DNA from: Bacteroidales bacterium
GTDB lineage: Bacteria; Bacteroidota; Bacteroidia; Bacteroidales; JAAUTT01
Reading direction: 5' to 3'
Assembly (NCBI GenBank): GCA_025350365.1
Contig: JANXXY010000465.1
Span: forward strand, 1 to 33,933
Length of the DNA stretch: 33,933 nt
Numbering within the stretch: position 1 is the stretch's first letter; each line of letters starts with the position of its first letter. Below the pieces are notes generated by a model that did not search any database, was not told where the DNA came from, and saw only the letters and a list, made by a program, of their open reading frames with translations. Positions 1-9,705 of this stretch are shown in pieces. The translations under genes and the position numbers were made by a program.

Positions 1-1118
1 AAGATCTTTACAATCCGAAGATCCACAGATTTTATATTGACCGATTCGAATGGAAAAATAAGTCCTTTAGAATTAGGCAGTATTACACCTTTTCCCAAAA
101 GTCGAATGGCAGGTTTTATGCTTTCAAAAAGAACTTGAAATATTTGGCGTTCTTTTAGTTTAGTTCCGGCAACATTTTTTATACCTTGCTCAATATTGAG
201 TGTTACAGTTCCAGTTTGACGAGCTGAGAGATAAACCTTTATGAACATTCGATCGACTTCAAAAGTCAGATTCGATGTATTATCAGAACGAATTAATCCG
301 GTTAAATCCTGATTAGGATCCAAAGGGTCGGAAAAGCGAATGGAAACATATTGTTCCGGTTCTTGTTCAACCTTAGCTTCCAAAGCAGAAAAATCGTTTA
401 TAGAAGGTATTTTTACAATATTCTCTGCTGATTTGTCTGCCCCAATTACCGATCCATCCCAACTAACCTTAACTTCTCCCGCAGCTTCTGCCCGGTGAAC
501 ACTATCAATTTTAAATTTATGTGTGTTTGTTTCTCCCGTATGAGTCCACGAAACAGGAAGCTTCATACTGTTTTGCTTTGCTACAACCATTTTCTCAACT
601 GCTGCATCGTCAGCAAAGTCAGCAGTCATTACTGAACCTGTAACATTATTTAATTCGAGGCTGGTTAAAACATCAGGCTGATATCCTTCCAATTCAATAG
701 CTACTGATTGCTTTATTGTTTGAAAATCAAAAACAAAGTCCTCAAATTTTCCAGGCACTTTCATCAATTTATGAAGATAAAAAGTTGCCTGATATTGAGT
801 CCCTTGTTTTAATGCTTTTTCCGGACGAAACTCTATCGTACGGTTATCAATCCAATAAGCATGTCCGCTTACTGATGGCCTAAAACTAAATATTTTCTTA
901 TCAATTTCAGTATTAAGCGAAACCGATTCCACTCCTTTGACCAATTCAACACGAATGGCTGATTGAACCGAGAGCCTACCTGAAGTAAAAGCAGAGATAT
1001 ATTCGCTAAACCCCGGATCGATGTCAACTTTGTGGTGAGAACATGAACGAAAAACAAAAAAGGCCGCAATTACAAGTACTATAATAGCGGAACCAATGAA
1101 TAAGGAAGTTCTTCTCAT
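1..1118 (-). CDS. Alpha-2-macroglobulin family protein, N-terminal part (runs off the window start)
   Basis: Open minus frame from ATG at 1118 to the window edge: MRRTSLFIGSAIIVLVIAAFFVFRSCSHHKVDIDPGFSEYISAFTSGRLSVQSAIRVEL...; hydrophobic N-terminus with possible lipobox Cys; MG1-like region ending ...FPFESVNIKSVDLRIVKI, typical of bacterial A2M. Not in the ORF track because it has no stop inside the window. Confidence 0.72.
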   Translation of the reverse strand, partial: MRRTSLFIGSAIIVLVIAAFFVFRSCSHHKVDIDPGFSEYISAFTSGRLSVQSAIRVELVKGVESVSLNTEIDKKIFSFRPSVSGHAYWIDNRTIEFRPEKALKQGTQYQATFYLHKLMKVPGKFEDFVFDFQTIKQSVAIELEGYQPDVLTSLELNNVTGSVMTADFADDAAVEKMVVAKQNSMKLPVSWTHTGETNTHKFKIDSVHRAEAAGEVKVSWDGSVIGADKSAENIVKIPSINDFSALEAKVEQEPEQYVSIRFSDPLDPNQDLTGLIRSDNTSNLTFEVDRMFIKVYLSARQTGTVTLNIEQGIKNVAGTKLKERQIFQVLFESIKPAIRLLGKGVILPNSKGLIFPFESVNIKSVDLRIVKI

Positions 1119-1365
1119 AAAGGCTGGATTTGATAGTTAGTATTTTAATAGTAAAATAAAAAGCTTAAAAAATATGATATTAACAGAGATTTTACAGTTA
1201 TAAACACAAATAAACTAACTTAATCAAAATAACCCTTAAACACTTAAATTTTAGTATAAAATTTGTAAAAAAAATTTATTGCAAATTATTAAAAATTAAT
1301 AAGAAAAATCAACACTTCAAAACAAAAGAAAATAGAAATTAATAATATTTTTTTTATTGTTTAAT

Positions 1366-1373
1366 TATCTTTG
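1366..1373 (+). promoter_or_regulatory. Candidate Bacteroidota -7 element (TATCTTTG) upstream of the S41 peptidase
   Basis: Matches TAnnTTTG, about 28 bp upstream of the ATG at 1401; no clear -33 element. Confidence 0.35.
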
Positions 1374-1400
1374 TAAAAGCACACTTTTCCATTTTAAGGG

Positions 1401-3122
1401 ATGAAGAACTATTTAAAATGTCTGGTAGGAACAAAGCTGCGATTGGGAGTAATCACATGCGTTTCCGTAATTTCATTTTTCTGTTTGTTTTCCTTTGTTG
1501 ATAATGACTTTAAAATCACAAAGAATTTTGATATTTTTTTCACCCTTTTTCGTGAATTAAGCCTTTATTATGTAGATGATACCGATGCCGATAAACTAAT
1601 AAAAGTTGGAATTGATGCTATGCTCGAATCGCTAGATCCCTATACGGTTTACATTCCAGAATCAGAAATTGACGATTACAAGTTTTTGACTACCGGGCAA
1701 TATGGAGGAATTGGAGCTTTGCTACGAAAAAATGTGAACAACATCGTAATATCAGAACCTTATGAAAATTACCCGGCTCAAAAAGCGGGCATCAAAGCGG
1801 GAGATATTGTACACGAAATTAATGGAAAACCGATTTATCAGAAAAGCATAGCGGAAATAAGTGAGCTACTTAAAGGAAACCCAAAATCAGAAATAGAATT
1901 AACTCTCCAACGACCCGGAGAACATAAAACATTTAAAAAAATACTTTTACGTGAAAAAATTTCAGTGAACAATGTTCCATATTACGGAATGGTAACTCAC
2001 AACATAGGATACATCAAACTCACCAATTTTACAAGTGATGCACACATTGAAGTTAAATCTGCCTTATTAAAATTGAAAGAAAAAGGTGCACAGGCTATCA
2101 TACTGGATTTACGTGGAAACCCTGGCGGATTATTAATTGAAGCCGTAAATACTGCAAATTTATTCGTTGATAAAGGACAAGAAATTGTAAAAACAAAAGG
2201 GAAAGTTAAACAGTGGGATAATACATACAAAACAAAGAGTTTCTCTATTGATACTCAAATTCCACTAGCTGTTCTGGTTAACAAGGGTTCGGCTTCAGCT
2301 GCAGAAATTGTTGCGGGTGCCTTACAAGACATAGATCGTGCAGTGATTATAGGCCAGCGTACTTTTGGTAAAGGGTTAGTTCAAACAACCCGTGCATTAA
2401 GCTATAATACACAACTTAAAGTAACAACCGCAAAATATTACATACCAAGCGGAAGATGTATCCAAGCTCTGGATTATAGTCATCGTGATCCGGATGGTAG
2501 TGTTGGATTTATTCCAGATTCGTTAATTAGTGAATTTTCTACTAAGAATGGCAGAAAAGTGTATGATGGGGGCGGAATAGTACCTGACATATTTATAAAA
2601 AATGAATCGTTAAGCAGGCTTACTTTAAACTTATACTCAAGAAGTTATATCTTTAATTATGCCACTGAATTTGCTTCAAAACATGATTCGATTGCTCCTC
2701 CCTCCGTTTTCGAATTTACTGAAAAAGATTACGAAAATTTCATTAGTTATTTAAAGGAAAAAGATTTTGATTACCAAACTGAAAGCGAAGAAGCATTTAT
2801 TAAACTCACCAATGTTGCGGCACAAGAGAAATACCTTGAGCAATCTAAAGATGAATTCAGGGCTCTTTCACATAAAATAATCCATGACAAAATAAAGGAT
2901 CTTGAAACTTACAAAGAAGAAGTGAGCGAATTATTAAAAGAAGAAATTATTAGCAGGTATTATTATCAACATGGTAGAATAGAAATATCCTTATATACTG
3001 ACAATCATGTAACTAAAGCTATAGAAGTATTGTACAGTAAAACTTTGTACACAGGAATTTTGAATGGCACTTATAAACCAATTGTTGCCGATACCCGCAA
3101 AGGAAAAAATCAAAGTAATTAA
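1401..3122 (+). CDS. S41 family C-terminal processing peptidase (PDZ + protease)
   Basis: 573 aa; PDZ segment (KAGIKAGDIVHEINGKPI), S41 core (ILDLRGNPGGLL, VNKGSASAAEIVAGALQDIDRAVIIGQRTFGKGLVQ) with catalytic Ser/Lys context. Confidence 0.93.
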   Translation: MKNYLKCLVGTKLRLGVITCVSVISFFCLFSFVDNDFKITKNFDIFFTLFRELSLYYVDDTDADKLIKVGIDAMLESLDPYTVYIPESEIDDYKFLTTGQYGGIGALLRKNVNNIVISEPYENYPAQKAGIKAGDIVHEINGKPIYQKSIAEISELLKGNPKSEIELTLQRPGEHKTFKKILLREKISVNNVPYYGMVTHNIGYIKLTNFTSDAHIEVKSALLKLKEKGAQAIILDLRGNPGGLLIEAVNTANLFVDKGQEIVKTKGKVKQWDNTYKTKSFSIDTQIPLAVLVNKGSASAAEIVAGALQDIDRAVIIGQRTFGKGLVQTTRALSYNTQLKVTTAKYYIPSGRCIQALDYSHRDPDGSVGFIPDSLISEFSTKNGRKVYDGGGIVPDIFIKNESLSRLTLNLYSRSYIFNYATEFASKHDSIAPPSVFEFTEKDYENFISYLKEKDFDYQTESEEAFIKLTNVAAQEKYLEQSKDEFRALSHKIIHDKIKDLETYKEEVSELLKEEIISRYYYQHGRIEISLYTDNHVTKAIEVLYSKTLYTGILNGTYKPIVADTRKGKNQSN

Positions 3123-3137
3123 AAAACAGTCTGAAAT

Positions 3138-5903
3138 TTAATGTGCTTCTAACCAGTTTTTTCCAACACCAAGTTCCACTGTTAATGGAACGTTTAATTT
3201 CACTGCATTTTCCATTTCAAACTTCACTATTTTCTTCAATTGATCCAGCTCAGGATTGTAAACATCAAATACTAATTCATCATGCACCTGAAGTATCATT
3301 TTTGAACGCAGGTTTTGATTTTTAAGATTCCTGTGAATATTTATCATAGCTATCTTAATAATATCGGCTGCAGACCCCTGAATAGGTGAATTTATAGCAT
3401 TACGTTCTGCCATGCCTCTAACATGTCCATTGTTTGATTTTATATCGGGAAGAAAACGCCTTCGACCCATAATTGTTTCAACAAAACCATGTTCACGGCC
3501 CCGACGAATACTTTCGTCCATATACCGTTTTACTCCAGGAAATGTATTGAAATAACCATCAATCAATTCGGCAGCTTCCTTACGGGGAATATTAAGCCGT
3601 TGAGATAAACCGAAAGCAGATATACCATAAATAATTCCAAAATTAGCAGTTTTAGCTTTACTTCTCATTTCGCGGGAAACATCGTTTGGAATAACGTTAT
3701 AAATCTTTGCAGCAGTGGCGGTATGAATATCGGAATCATGTAAAAATGCATCCACCATATTTATATCCTCGCTCAGATGAGCCATAATTCTCAGTTCAAT
3801 CTGAGAATAATCGGCTGATAAGAGAGAGAAGTCGTCGGCTGAAGCGACAAAAGCTTTACGGATTTCTCGTCCCCGTTCTTCGCGGATGGGAATATTCTGC
3901 AAATTCGGATCAACTGAACTTAAGCGACCGGTTGCTGCAATAGCCTGATTAAACGAAGTATGTATTTTACCGGTTCTACTATTTATCATCTTAGGGAGGG
4001 CTTCAACATAAGTGCTCAGAAGTTTACGTAAGCCCCGGTATTCAAGAATTAATGGAATTATTTCATGCCGGTCGGCCAATTGTGCCAATACTTCCTCATT
4101 TGTAGAATACTGTTTGGTTTTAGTTTTTCGGGCATTTAAGTCAATCTTGAGACGTTCGAACAGAACTTCTCCCAGCTGTTTTGGCGAAGAAACATTAAAT
4201 TTAATACCAGCAATTTCAATAATTTTCCTATCTAATTCAATAATGTCGGTACGTAATATCTCCGCCGATTCATTCAATGCCGCCGTATTCAGAGACACAC
4301 CATAATACTCGACATCGGCCAAAACCTGTATCAAAGGCATTTCCAATTCATATGCTAGTTTAGCAAGGTTTTGATCCTTCAATTCAGTCTCAAGTTTTTC
4401 TTTTAATTGCCAGGTAATATCAGCATCTTCGGCAGCATATTCCTTAATTTTTTCAATAGGCACCGATCTCATAGTAATTTGATGGTTCGATTTTATACCA
4501 ATCAGTTCCTCGATATGCACGGGGGAATAATGCAAATATTGTTCTGCTAACACATTCATATTGTGGCGCAATTCAGGTTGAAGCAGGTAATGAGCAATCA
4601 TTGTATCGAATATCTTACCTTTTGTTTCAATCCCATAATTTTTAAGTATTAAAATATCAAACTTAATATTCTGACCAATCTTACCAATAACCTCACTTTC
4701 CAAAACAGTCTTAAATTCATCACAAATCTTATTGGCTTCAATTTGATCAGCAGGTATAGGAATATAGTAAGCCTCTCCTTTATTCCATGCAAATGAGAAT
4801 CCTACCAATTGAGCTGTCATTACATCTAGTCCGGTTGTTTCGGTATCAAAACAAATTTCAGTGAGTAATAGCAACTGACGAATTAGCCCAGCTCTTTTTT
4901 CAAAAGTATCCGCCAAGTAATAAGTATGCCCGGTATTACCAATTGTGTTAAAAGTATTTTCATGTTTAGGTACTACAACTTCTGGTAAGTCGAATAAGGT
5001 ATTTTGAACTGAGTCCGGTGTTGAATATCTTGATAAAACGCGTTTTTCAAGTGTTTTGAAATTTAGAAAAGTGAAAATTCGCTTAATCTCCTCTACATCA
5101 GGCTTAGTTAATACAAGATCATTTTCTGATACTCCGATAGGTACATTTCTGTCAATTTTGGCAAGCGCCCTGGATAAATCAATCTTTTCCTTATTGTTAA
5201 TTATTATATCTTTAAGTTTTCCTTTAAGTGAATCAACATTAGCATAAATGTTTTCGATAGTTTGATATTCACTAATCAGTTTAATAGCTGTCTTCTCTCC
5301 CACTCCCGGTGCGCCTGGGATATTATCGGAGGCATCGCCCATTAAGGCTAAAATATCAATGAATTGTTGAGGATTTTGAAGCTGAAAATCCTTACAAGCC
5401 TTTTCACTATCAACAATTTCAATTCCATTTCCAAAGCGGCTTGGTTTATAAATAAATATATTATCAGAAAGTAATTGAATATAATCTTTATCAGGAGTCA
5501 TCATAAATACCGTATATCCATCTTCATCAGCTTTTTTGGAGATAGTGCCAATAACATCGTCAGCCTCAAATCCGTCCATCTGAAGAATTGGAATGCCATA
5601 AGCTTTTAATATTTCTTTAATGATCGGTACCGATCTCTTGATATCTTCAGGTGTTTCATCTCTGTTTGCCTTATAATTCGGGTACATCACGTGTCTAAAA
5701 TTTGGGCCTGCCGGATCGAATGCAACTGCAAGATGGGTAGGTTTTTCCTTAATAATTACTTCCTCAAGAGTATTAACAAAGCCAAAAATGCATGATGTAT
5801 TAAGTCCTTCGGAATTAAACATGGGATTTTTAATAAAAGCATAGTAAGACCGAAAAATCAGGGCATACGCATCCAGAAGAAACAATTTTTTATCTTTAAT
5901 CAT
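3138..5903 (-). CDS. polA: DNA polymerase I
   Basis: 921 aa; 5' nuclease domain (LLDAYALIFRSYYAF), 3'-5' exonuclease motif (CFDTETTGLD, YAAEDADITWQL), polymerase motifs (SADYSQIELRIMAHLS, QVHDELVFDV). Confidence 0.97.
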   Translation of the reverse strand: MIKDKKLFLLDAYALIFRSYYAFIKNPMFNSEGLNTSCIFGFVNTLEEVIIKEKPTHLAVAFDPAGPNFRHVMYPNYKANRDETPEDIKRSVPIIKEILKAYGIPILQMDGFEADDVIGTISKKADEDGYTVFMMTPDKDYIQLLSDNIFIYKPSRFGNGIEIVDSEKACKDFQLQNPQQFIDILALMGDASDNIPGAPGVGEKTAIKLISEYQTIENIYANVDSLKGKLKDIIINNKEKIDLSRALAKIDRNVPIGVSENDLVLTKPDVEEIKRIFTFLNFKTLEKRVLSRYSTPDSVQNTLFDLPEVVVPKHENTFNTIGNTGHTYYLADTFEKRAGLIRQLLLLTEICFDTETTGLDVMTAQLVGFSFAWNKGEAYYIPIPADQIEANKICDEFKTVLESEVIGKIGQNIKFDILILKNYGIETKGKIFDTMIAHYLLQPELRHNMNVLAEQYLHYSPVHIEELIGIKSNHQITMRSVPIEKIKEYAAEDADITWQLKEKLETELKDQNLAKLAYELEMPLIQVLADVEYYGVSLNTAALNESAEILRTDIIELDRKIIEIAGIKFNVSSPKQLGEVLFERLKIDLNARKTKTKQYSTNEEVLAQLADRHEIIPLILEYRGLRKLLSTYVEALPKMINSRTGKIHTSFNQAIAATGRLSSVDPNLQNIPIREERGREIRKAFVASADDFSLLSADYSQIELRIMAHLSEDINMVDAFLHDSDIHTATAAKIYNVIPNDVSREMRSKAKTANFGIIYGISAFGLSQRLNIPRKEAAELIDGYFNTFPGVKRYMDESIRRGREHGFVETIMGRRRFLPDIKSNNGHVRGMAERNAINSPIQGSAADIIKIAMINIHRNLKNQNLRSKMILQVHDELVFDVYNPELDQLKKIVKFEMENAVKLNVPLTVELGVGKNWLEAH

Positions 5904-5996
5904 AATTTGAATTTAAATATAATTTAATCCGTCATTCATTTAATACAAAATAGTCCTAACATTTTCGGGATATATTTTCAAAATAATGTTACTAAT

Positions 5997-6296
5997 CTAA
6001 AAGTTCTGGCAACTACTCAGGCATTCCACAATACTCGATAAATTTACATTACGCAAACAATAATAGGTGTTTTTTCCCTCCCTTTTTGAAACCAATACGC
6101 CTTTATCTTTTAATATACCCAAATGGTGTGAAGTAGTTGATTGTTCAATATTTAATAATTCCCTAATTTCAGTAACAGTTAGTTTTTTTCCGTCTTCAAG
6201 ATAGTTTATAATGGATATTCTAATTGGGTGAGCAATAGCCTTTAGCATATTTGCTGCTTGTTCTATTTGTTCAGGAGTTAACTCTTTAAAATGCAT
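5997..6296 (-). CDS. ArsR family winged-helix transcriptional regulator
   Basis: ArsR HTH (MLKAIAHPIRISIINYLEDGKKLTVTEIRELLNIEQSTTSHHLGILKDKGVLVSKREGKNTYYCL). The ORF track begins at 6365 with a non-ATG start; ATG at 6296 (MHFKELTPEQ) is the likely start. Confidence 0.88.
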   Translation of the reverse strand: MHFKELTPEQIEQAANMLKAIAHPIRISIINYLEDGKKLTVTEIRELLNIEQSTTSHHLGILKDKGVLVSKREGKNTYYCLRNVNLSSIVECLSSCQNF

Positions 6297-6307
6297 TTTA
6301 TTAAAAG

Positions 6308-6334
6308 TATTTGTATCGTTATCAAATACAAATA
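6308..6334. promoter_or_regulatory. Inverted repeat TATTTGTAT-N9-ATACAAATA, candidate ArsR operator
   Basis: Perfect 9-bp inverted repeat 6308-6316 / 6326-6334, 12 bp upstream of the arsR ATG. Confidence 0.4.
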
Positions 6335-6390
6335 TATAAATATAATGCATGAGAATAGAATACAACCATTCCGATTGCTGAAAATTTGCC

Positions 6391-6398
6391 TATATTTG
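6391..6398 (+). promoter_or_regulatory. Candidate Bacteroidota -7 element (TATATTTG) upstream of polyprenyl synthetase
   Basis: Matches TAnnTTTG; no clear -33 TTTG found. Confidence 0.3.
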
Positions 6399-6464
6399 AA
6401 TCATAAGCAAACTCATTTTTAATTTTAAAAAGTGATACAGGTTTGTCGGACAAAAAAAAAGTGA

Positions 6465-7439
6465 ATGGCACTACTTGATACGATCAAAGCTCCCATAAAA
6501 GAAGAGATGGCAAAGTTTGAAACAATGTTCAAATCTTCAATGAAAAGTAAAGTAAAAATTCTTGATATAATTACTAGCTATATTATCAGGAAAAAAGGAA
6601 AACAAATGCGCCCGATGTTTGTCTTTCTATCTGCAAAATTAAATGGTACGCCGACAGATGCCACATACACAGCAGCTTCACTAATAGAACTTTTGCATAC
6701 TGCGACGTTAATTCACGATGACGTTGTAGATGAAGCTTACGAAAGACGAGGTTTTTTTTCAATCAACGCAATCTGGAAATCGAAAATAGCCGTATTAATG
6801 GGTGATTATTTATTAGCTAAAGGACTATTACTTTCGGTAGATAATAAAGCATATGATCTGTTAGAAATTGTATCAGAAGCTGTTAGAGAAATGAGTGAAG
6901 GAGAATTACTTCAAATACAGCACTCCAGAACAATGAATATCAACAAAGAACAATATTTCGAAATAATTCGTAAAAAAACCGCGACGTTAATAGCCTCATG
7001 TACAGCAAGCGGGGCCAAATCAGTTGGTTGCAGCGACGAAGTTGTAAATAATATGAAACATTTTGGTGAAAATGTAGGGCTTGCATTTCAAATAAAAGAT
7101 GATTTATTCGATTATCAACCGAAAGGTTTAATCGGTAAACCAACAGGAAACGATATTAAAGAAAAAAAATTAACTCTTCCTTTGATTTATGCTTTGGAGA
7201 ATTCAAGTAAAAGTGAAAGAAAACATATACTACGCACAATATCTAAGAATAATACGAATGCGGATAAAGTAAAAACAGTAATAGAATTTGTGACTGCCAA
7301 AGGAGGTCTTGATTATGCTTCCTCTCAAATGCATGAATATAAAAATAGAGCCCTAAACATTTTAATATCCTACCCTGATTCAGCTGTAAAACAGTCTATG
7401 ATCGATCTGGTTAATTACACTATCGAAAGAAATAAATAA
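6465..7439 (+). CDS. Polyprenyl synthetase (trans-isoprenyl diphosphate synthase, octaprenyl-type)
   Basis: 324 aa; first Asp-rich motif LIHDDVVDEAYERRG and second motif QIKDDLFDY. Confidence 0.94.
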   Translation: MALLDTIKAPIKEEMAKFETMFKSSMKSKVKILDIITSYIIRKKGKQMRPMFVFLSAKLNGTPTDATYTAASLIELLHTATLIHDDVVDEAYERRGFFSINAIWKSKIAVLMGDYLLAKGLLLSVDNKAYDLLEIVSEAVREMSEGELLQIQHSRTMNINKEQYFEIIRKKTATLIASCTASGAKSVGCSDEVVNNMKHFGENVGLAFQIKDDLFDYQPKGLIGKPTGNDIKEKKLTLPLIYALENSSKSERKHILRTISKNNTNADKVKTVIEFVTAKGGLDYASSQMHEYKNRALNILISYPDSAVKQSMIDLVNYTIERNK

Positions 7440-7442
7440 ATT

Positions 7443-9251
7443 CTACAATTTCAAATAACCCAGAAGGATTTCAGTTTTTTTCTTACCAATTGTTTCAATT
7501 AGTTCATCTTCAGGAATATTTACAATGTTTGATATTGAAGAATATTTCGTATATAATAATTCGATCGTTTTTTGGCCAATACCTGGAATCTTTTCCATTT
7601 TTGAACCAATCATTGAATCGGATCGCTTATCGCGATGGAATGTAATGCCAAATCGATGTGCTTCATCACGAATTTGCTGTATTAGTTTTAAAGTTTCGGA
7701 TTTTTTATCCAAATAAATAGGAATTGAGTCATTTGGAAAATAGATTTCCTCAAGCCGTTTCGCAATTCCAATAATTGGAATTTTACCATACAAGCCAAGT
7801 TTATCGAGACTATTAACAGCCGAACTTAATTGTCCTTTTCCTCCATCAATAATTATTAGTTGTGGTAACGATTTTGCCTCTTCAATTAATCGCTTGTAGC
7901 GCCTTAAAACAACTTCTTCCATTGAAGCAAAGTCATTTGCACCTACAACTGTTTTAACATTAAAATGCCTGTATTCAGATTTTGCAGGTCTTCCCGATTT
8001 AAACACAACACAGGAAGACACGGGGTTAGAACCCTGAATATTTGAATTATCAAAACATTCGATATATATAGGTAGTACAGACAAATGAAGGTCATTTTGC
8101 ATCTGCTTCAAGACTCTTTCATATTTCAATTCAGGATTTGCCTTTTCAGCATTTTTATTTCTTTCAATCAAATAATACCTGGCATTACGTTCCGATAGCT
8201 CAATCAGCTTTTTCTTATCGCCAATTCTTGGAATGGTAAATGTTACCCCGGCTAATTCAGTTTCAATAGTAAAAGGAATAATAATCTCCGATGAATTACT
8301 TTGGAACCGATCCCGAATCTCCACGATAGAAAATTCTAGCATCTCCTGCATCTCTTCATCAAGTTTCCGTTGTATTTCTGCCGTGTGCGATTGAATAATA
8401 CAACCATTCATAACTTTGAGAAAATTAACTACGGAAATATTTTTCTCCGCAACTATTGAAAAAACATCTACATTATTGATATTAGGATTTACAATGGTAG
8501 ATTTGCTCTGAAATTTTTCTAAGATCTCAATTTTTTGTTTTATGGATTCGGCATCTTCAAATTTATATTCGTCAGAAAAAAATCGCATTGTATCCCTCAA
8601 ATAAACAATAACCTTAGAAAGATTCCCTTTTAAAATATCCTTAATTTGGTTTATATTTATATTGTAAACTTCCTCCGTTTGTTTGTTTACACATGGAGCC
8701 TTGCAATTTCCCATATGATATTCAAGGCAAACTTTAAATTTACCGGCTTTAATATTTGCAGGTGTTAAAGGCAACTGACAGGTACGCAACGAATATAAAT
8801 GACGGATCATATCCAATAAGGTGCGTACCATAATTGCTGATGTGTAAGGTCCAAAATAAGATGAACCATCCTTAATTATAGTACGTGTCGAATAAACTTG
8901 AGGGAAAGTTTCATTACTAATACATATCCACGGAAAAGTTTTGTCATCTTTAAGCAAAATATTATACCGGGGCAGGTATTTCTTGATTAAGTTGTTTTCA
9001 AGCAATAAAGCATCGGATTCAGATTGAACCACAATAAACCGGATATCGCACACTTTAGAAACCATGAGGCGAACCTTTGCATTATCATGATGAGATTTTT
9101 GAAAATAAGAAGAGACTCTTCGTTTTAGATTTTTGGCTTTGCCAATATAGATAGCCTGTTCCTGATTGTTATAAAACATATAAACCCCTGGTGTATCGGT
9201 AAGGTTTTCCAGTATTGAGGCTATCTTGTTGTGTACATCGATAGGGTTCAT
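7443..9251 (-). CDS. uvrC: Excinuclease ABC subunit C
   Basis: 602 aa; GIY-YIG domain (GVYMFYNNQEQAIYIGKAKNLKRRVSSYF), UVR motif region, ECFDNSNIQGSNPVSSCVVF, C-terminal HhH (KIPGIGQKTIELL). Confidence 0.96.
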   Translation of the reverse strand: MNPIDVHNKIASILENLTDTPGVYMFYNNQEQAIYIGKAKNLKRRVSSYFQKSHHDNAKVRLMVSKVCDIRFIVVQSESDALLLENNLIKKYLPRYNILLKDDKTFPWICISNETFPQVYSTRTIIKDGSSYFGPYTSAIMVRTLLDMIRHLYSLRTCQLPLTPANIKAGKFKVCLEYHMGNCKAPCVNKQTEEVYNININQIKDILKGNLSKVIVYLRDTMRFFSDEYKFEDAESIKQKIEILEKFQSKSTIVNPNINNVDVFSIVAEKNISVVNFLKVMNGCIIQSHTAEIQRKLDEEMQEMLEFSIVEIRDRFQSNSSEIIIPFTIETELAGVTFTIPRIGDKKKLIELSERNARYYLIERNKNAEKANPELKYERVLKQMQNDLHLSVLPIYIECFDNSNIQGSNPVSSCVVFKSGRPAKSEYRHFNVKTVVGANDFASMEEVVLRRYKRLIEEAKSLPQLIIIDGGKGQLSSAVNSLDKLGLYGKIPIIGIAKRLEEIYFPNDSIPIYLDKKSETLKLIQQIRDEAHRFGITFHRDKRSDSMIGSKMEKIPGIGQKTIELLYTKYSSISNIVNIPEDELIETIGKKKTEILLGYLKL

Positions 9252-9356
9252 ATTTAACTTATTTCCAATTAAACTCGTTTTAAAATATACAACTACATAA
9301 ATTGCACAAAACAGAACATCAATATGTTATTATGAATTATATAAATGATGTAAAAG

Positions 9357-9372
9357 TGTCCCACATGGAACT
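9357..9372. promoter_or_regulatory. Degenerate parS-like site (TGTCCCACATGGAACT)
   Basis: 13/16 identity to TGTTCCACGTGGAACA, in register with the spacing of the three perfect sites (centre 112 bp from the next). Confidence 0.4.
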
Positions 9373-9464
9373 TTACAAGCTCAAACTATCTGAAATTACC
9401 TGCTCACAATTTACTTTGCATTCCACTTAAAATCCTTAAGCTGTAATTAAAAAATTTATATACC

Positions 9465-9488
9465 AAATTGTTCCACGTGGAACAATTT
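9465..9488. promoter_or_regulatory. parS-type centromere-like site 1
   Basis: Perfect 24-bp palindrome AAATTGTTCCACGTGGAACAATTT; core TGTTCCACGTGGAACA matches the chromosomal parS family. Confidence 0.82.
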
Positions 9489-9567
9489 ACAATTTTTTTT
9501 AAATCTGTCAAATTTTTAAAATGAGACTCTTTGTTTTTTGTATTTTTAGAATAAATATACAACAACA

Positions 9568-9589
9568 AATTGTTCCACGTGGAACAATT
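9568..9589. promoter_or_regulatory. parS-type centromere-like site 2
   Basis: Perfect 22-bp palindrome AATTGTTCCACGTGGAACAATT. Confidence 0.82.
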
Positions 9590-9683
9590 CATCAATTCAA
9601 GCATTCCCAAATAAATTTAAATTTTATATTCTCGCATTCCTACTCTAAACTATTATTTCAATTTAAGTTAAAATTAGCTTATA

Positions 9684-9705
9684 AATTGTTCCACGTGGAA
9701 CAATT
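9684..9705. promoter_or_regulatory. parS-type centromere-like site 3, overlapping the mnmG stop codon
   Basis: Perfect 22-bp palindrome AATTGTTCCACGTGGAACAATT; last 2 bp lie within the mnmG stop codon (9704-9706). Confidence 0.82.

Noticed and set aside
1119-1400. AT-rich 280-bp gap as an origin or small RNA locus
   Set aside because: No recognisable DnaA boxes or stable hairpins; consistent with a divergent promoter region.
9404-9610. 68-aa minus ORF with an internal repeat NCSTWNNL
   Set aside because: The repeated peptide is simply the translation of the parS-type palindromes; no family resemblance.
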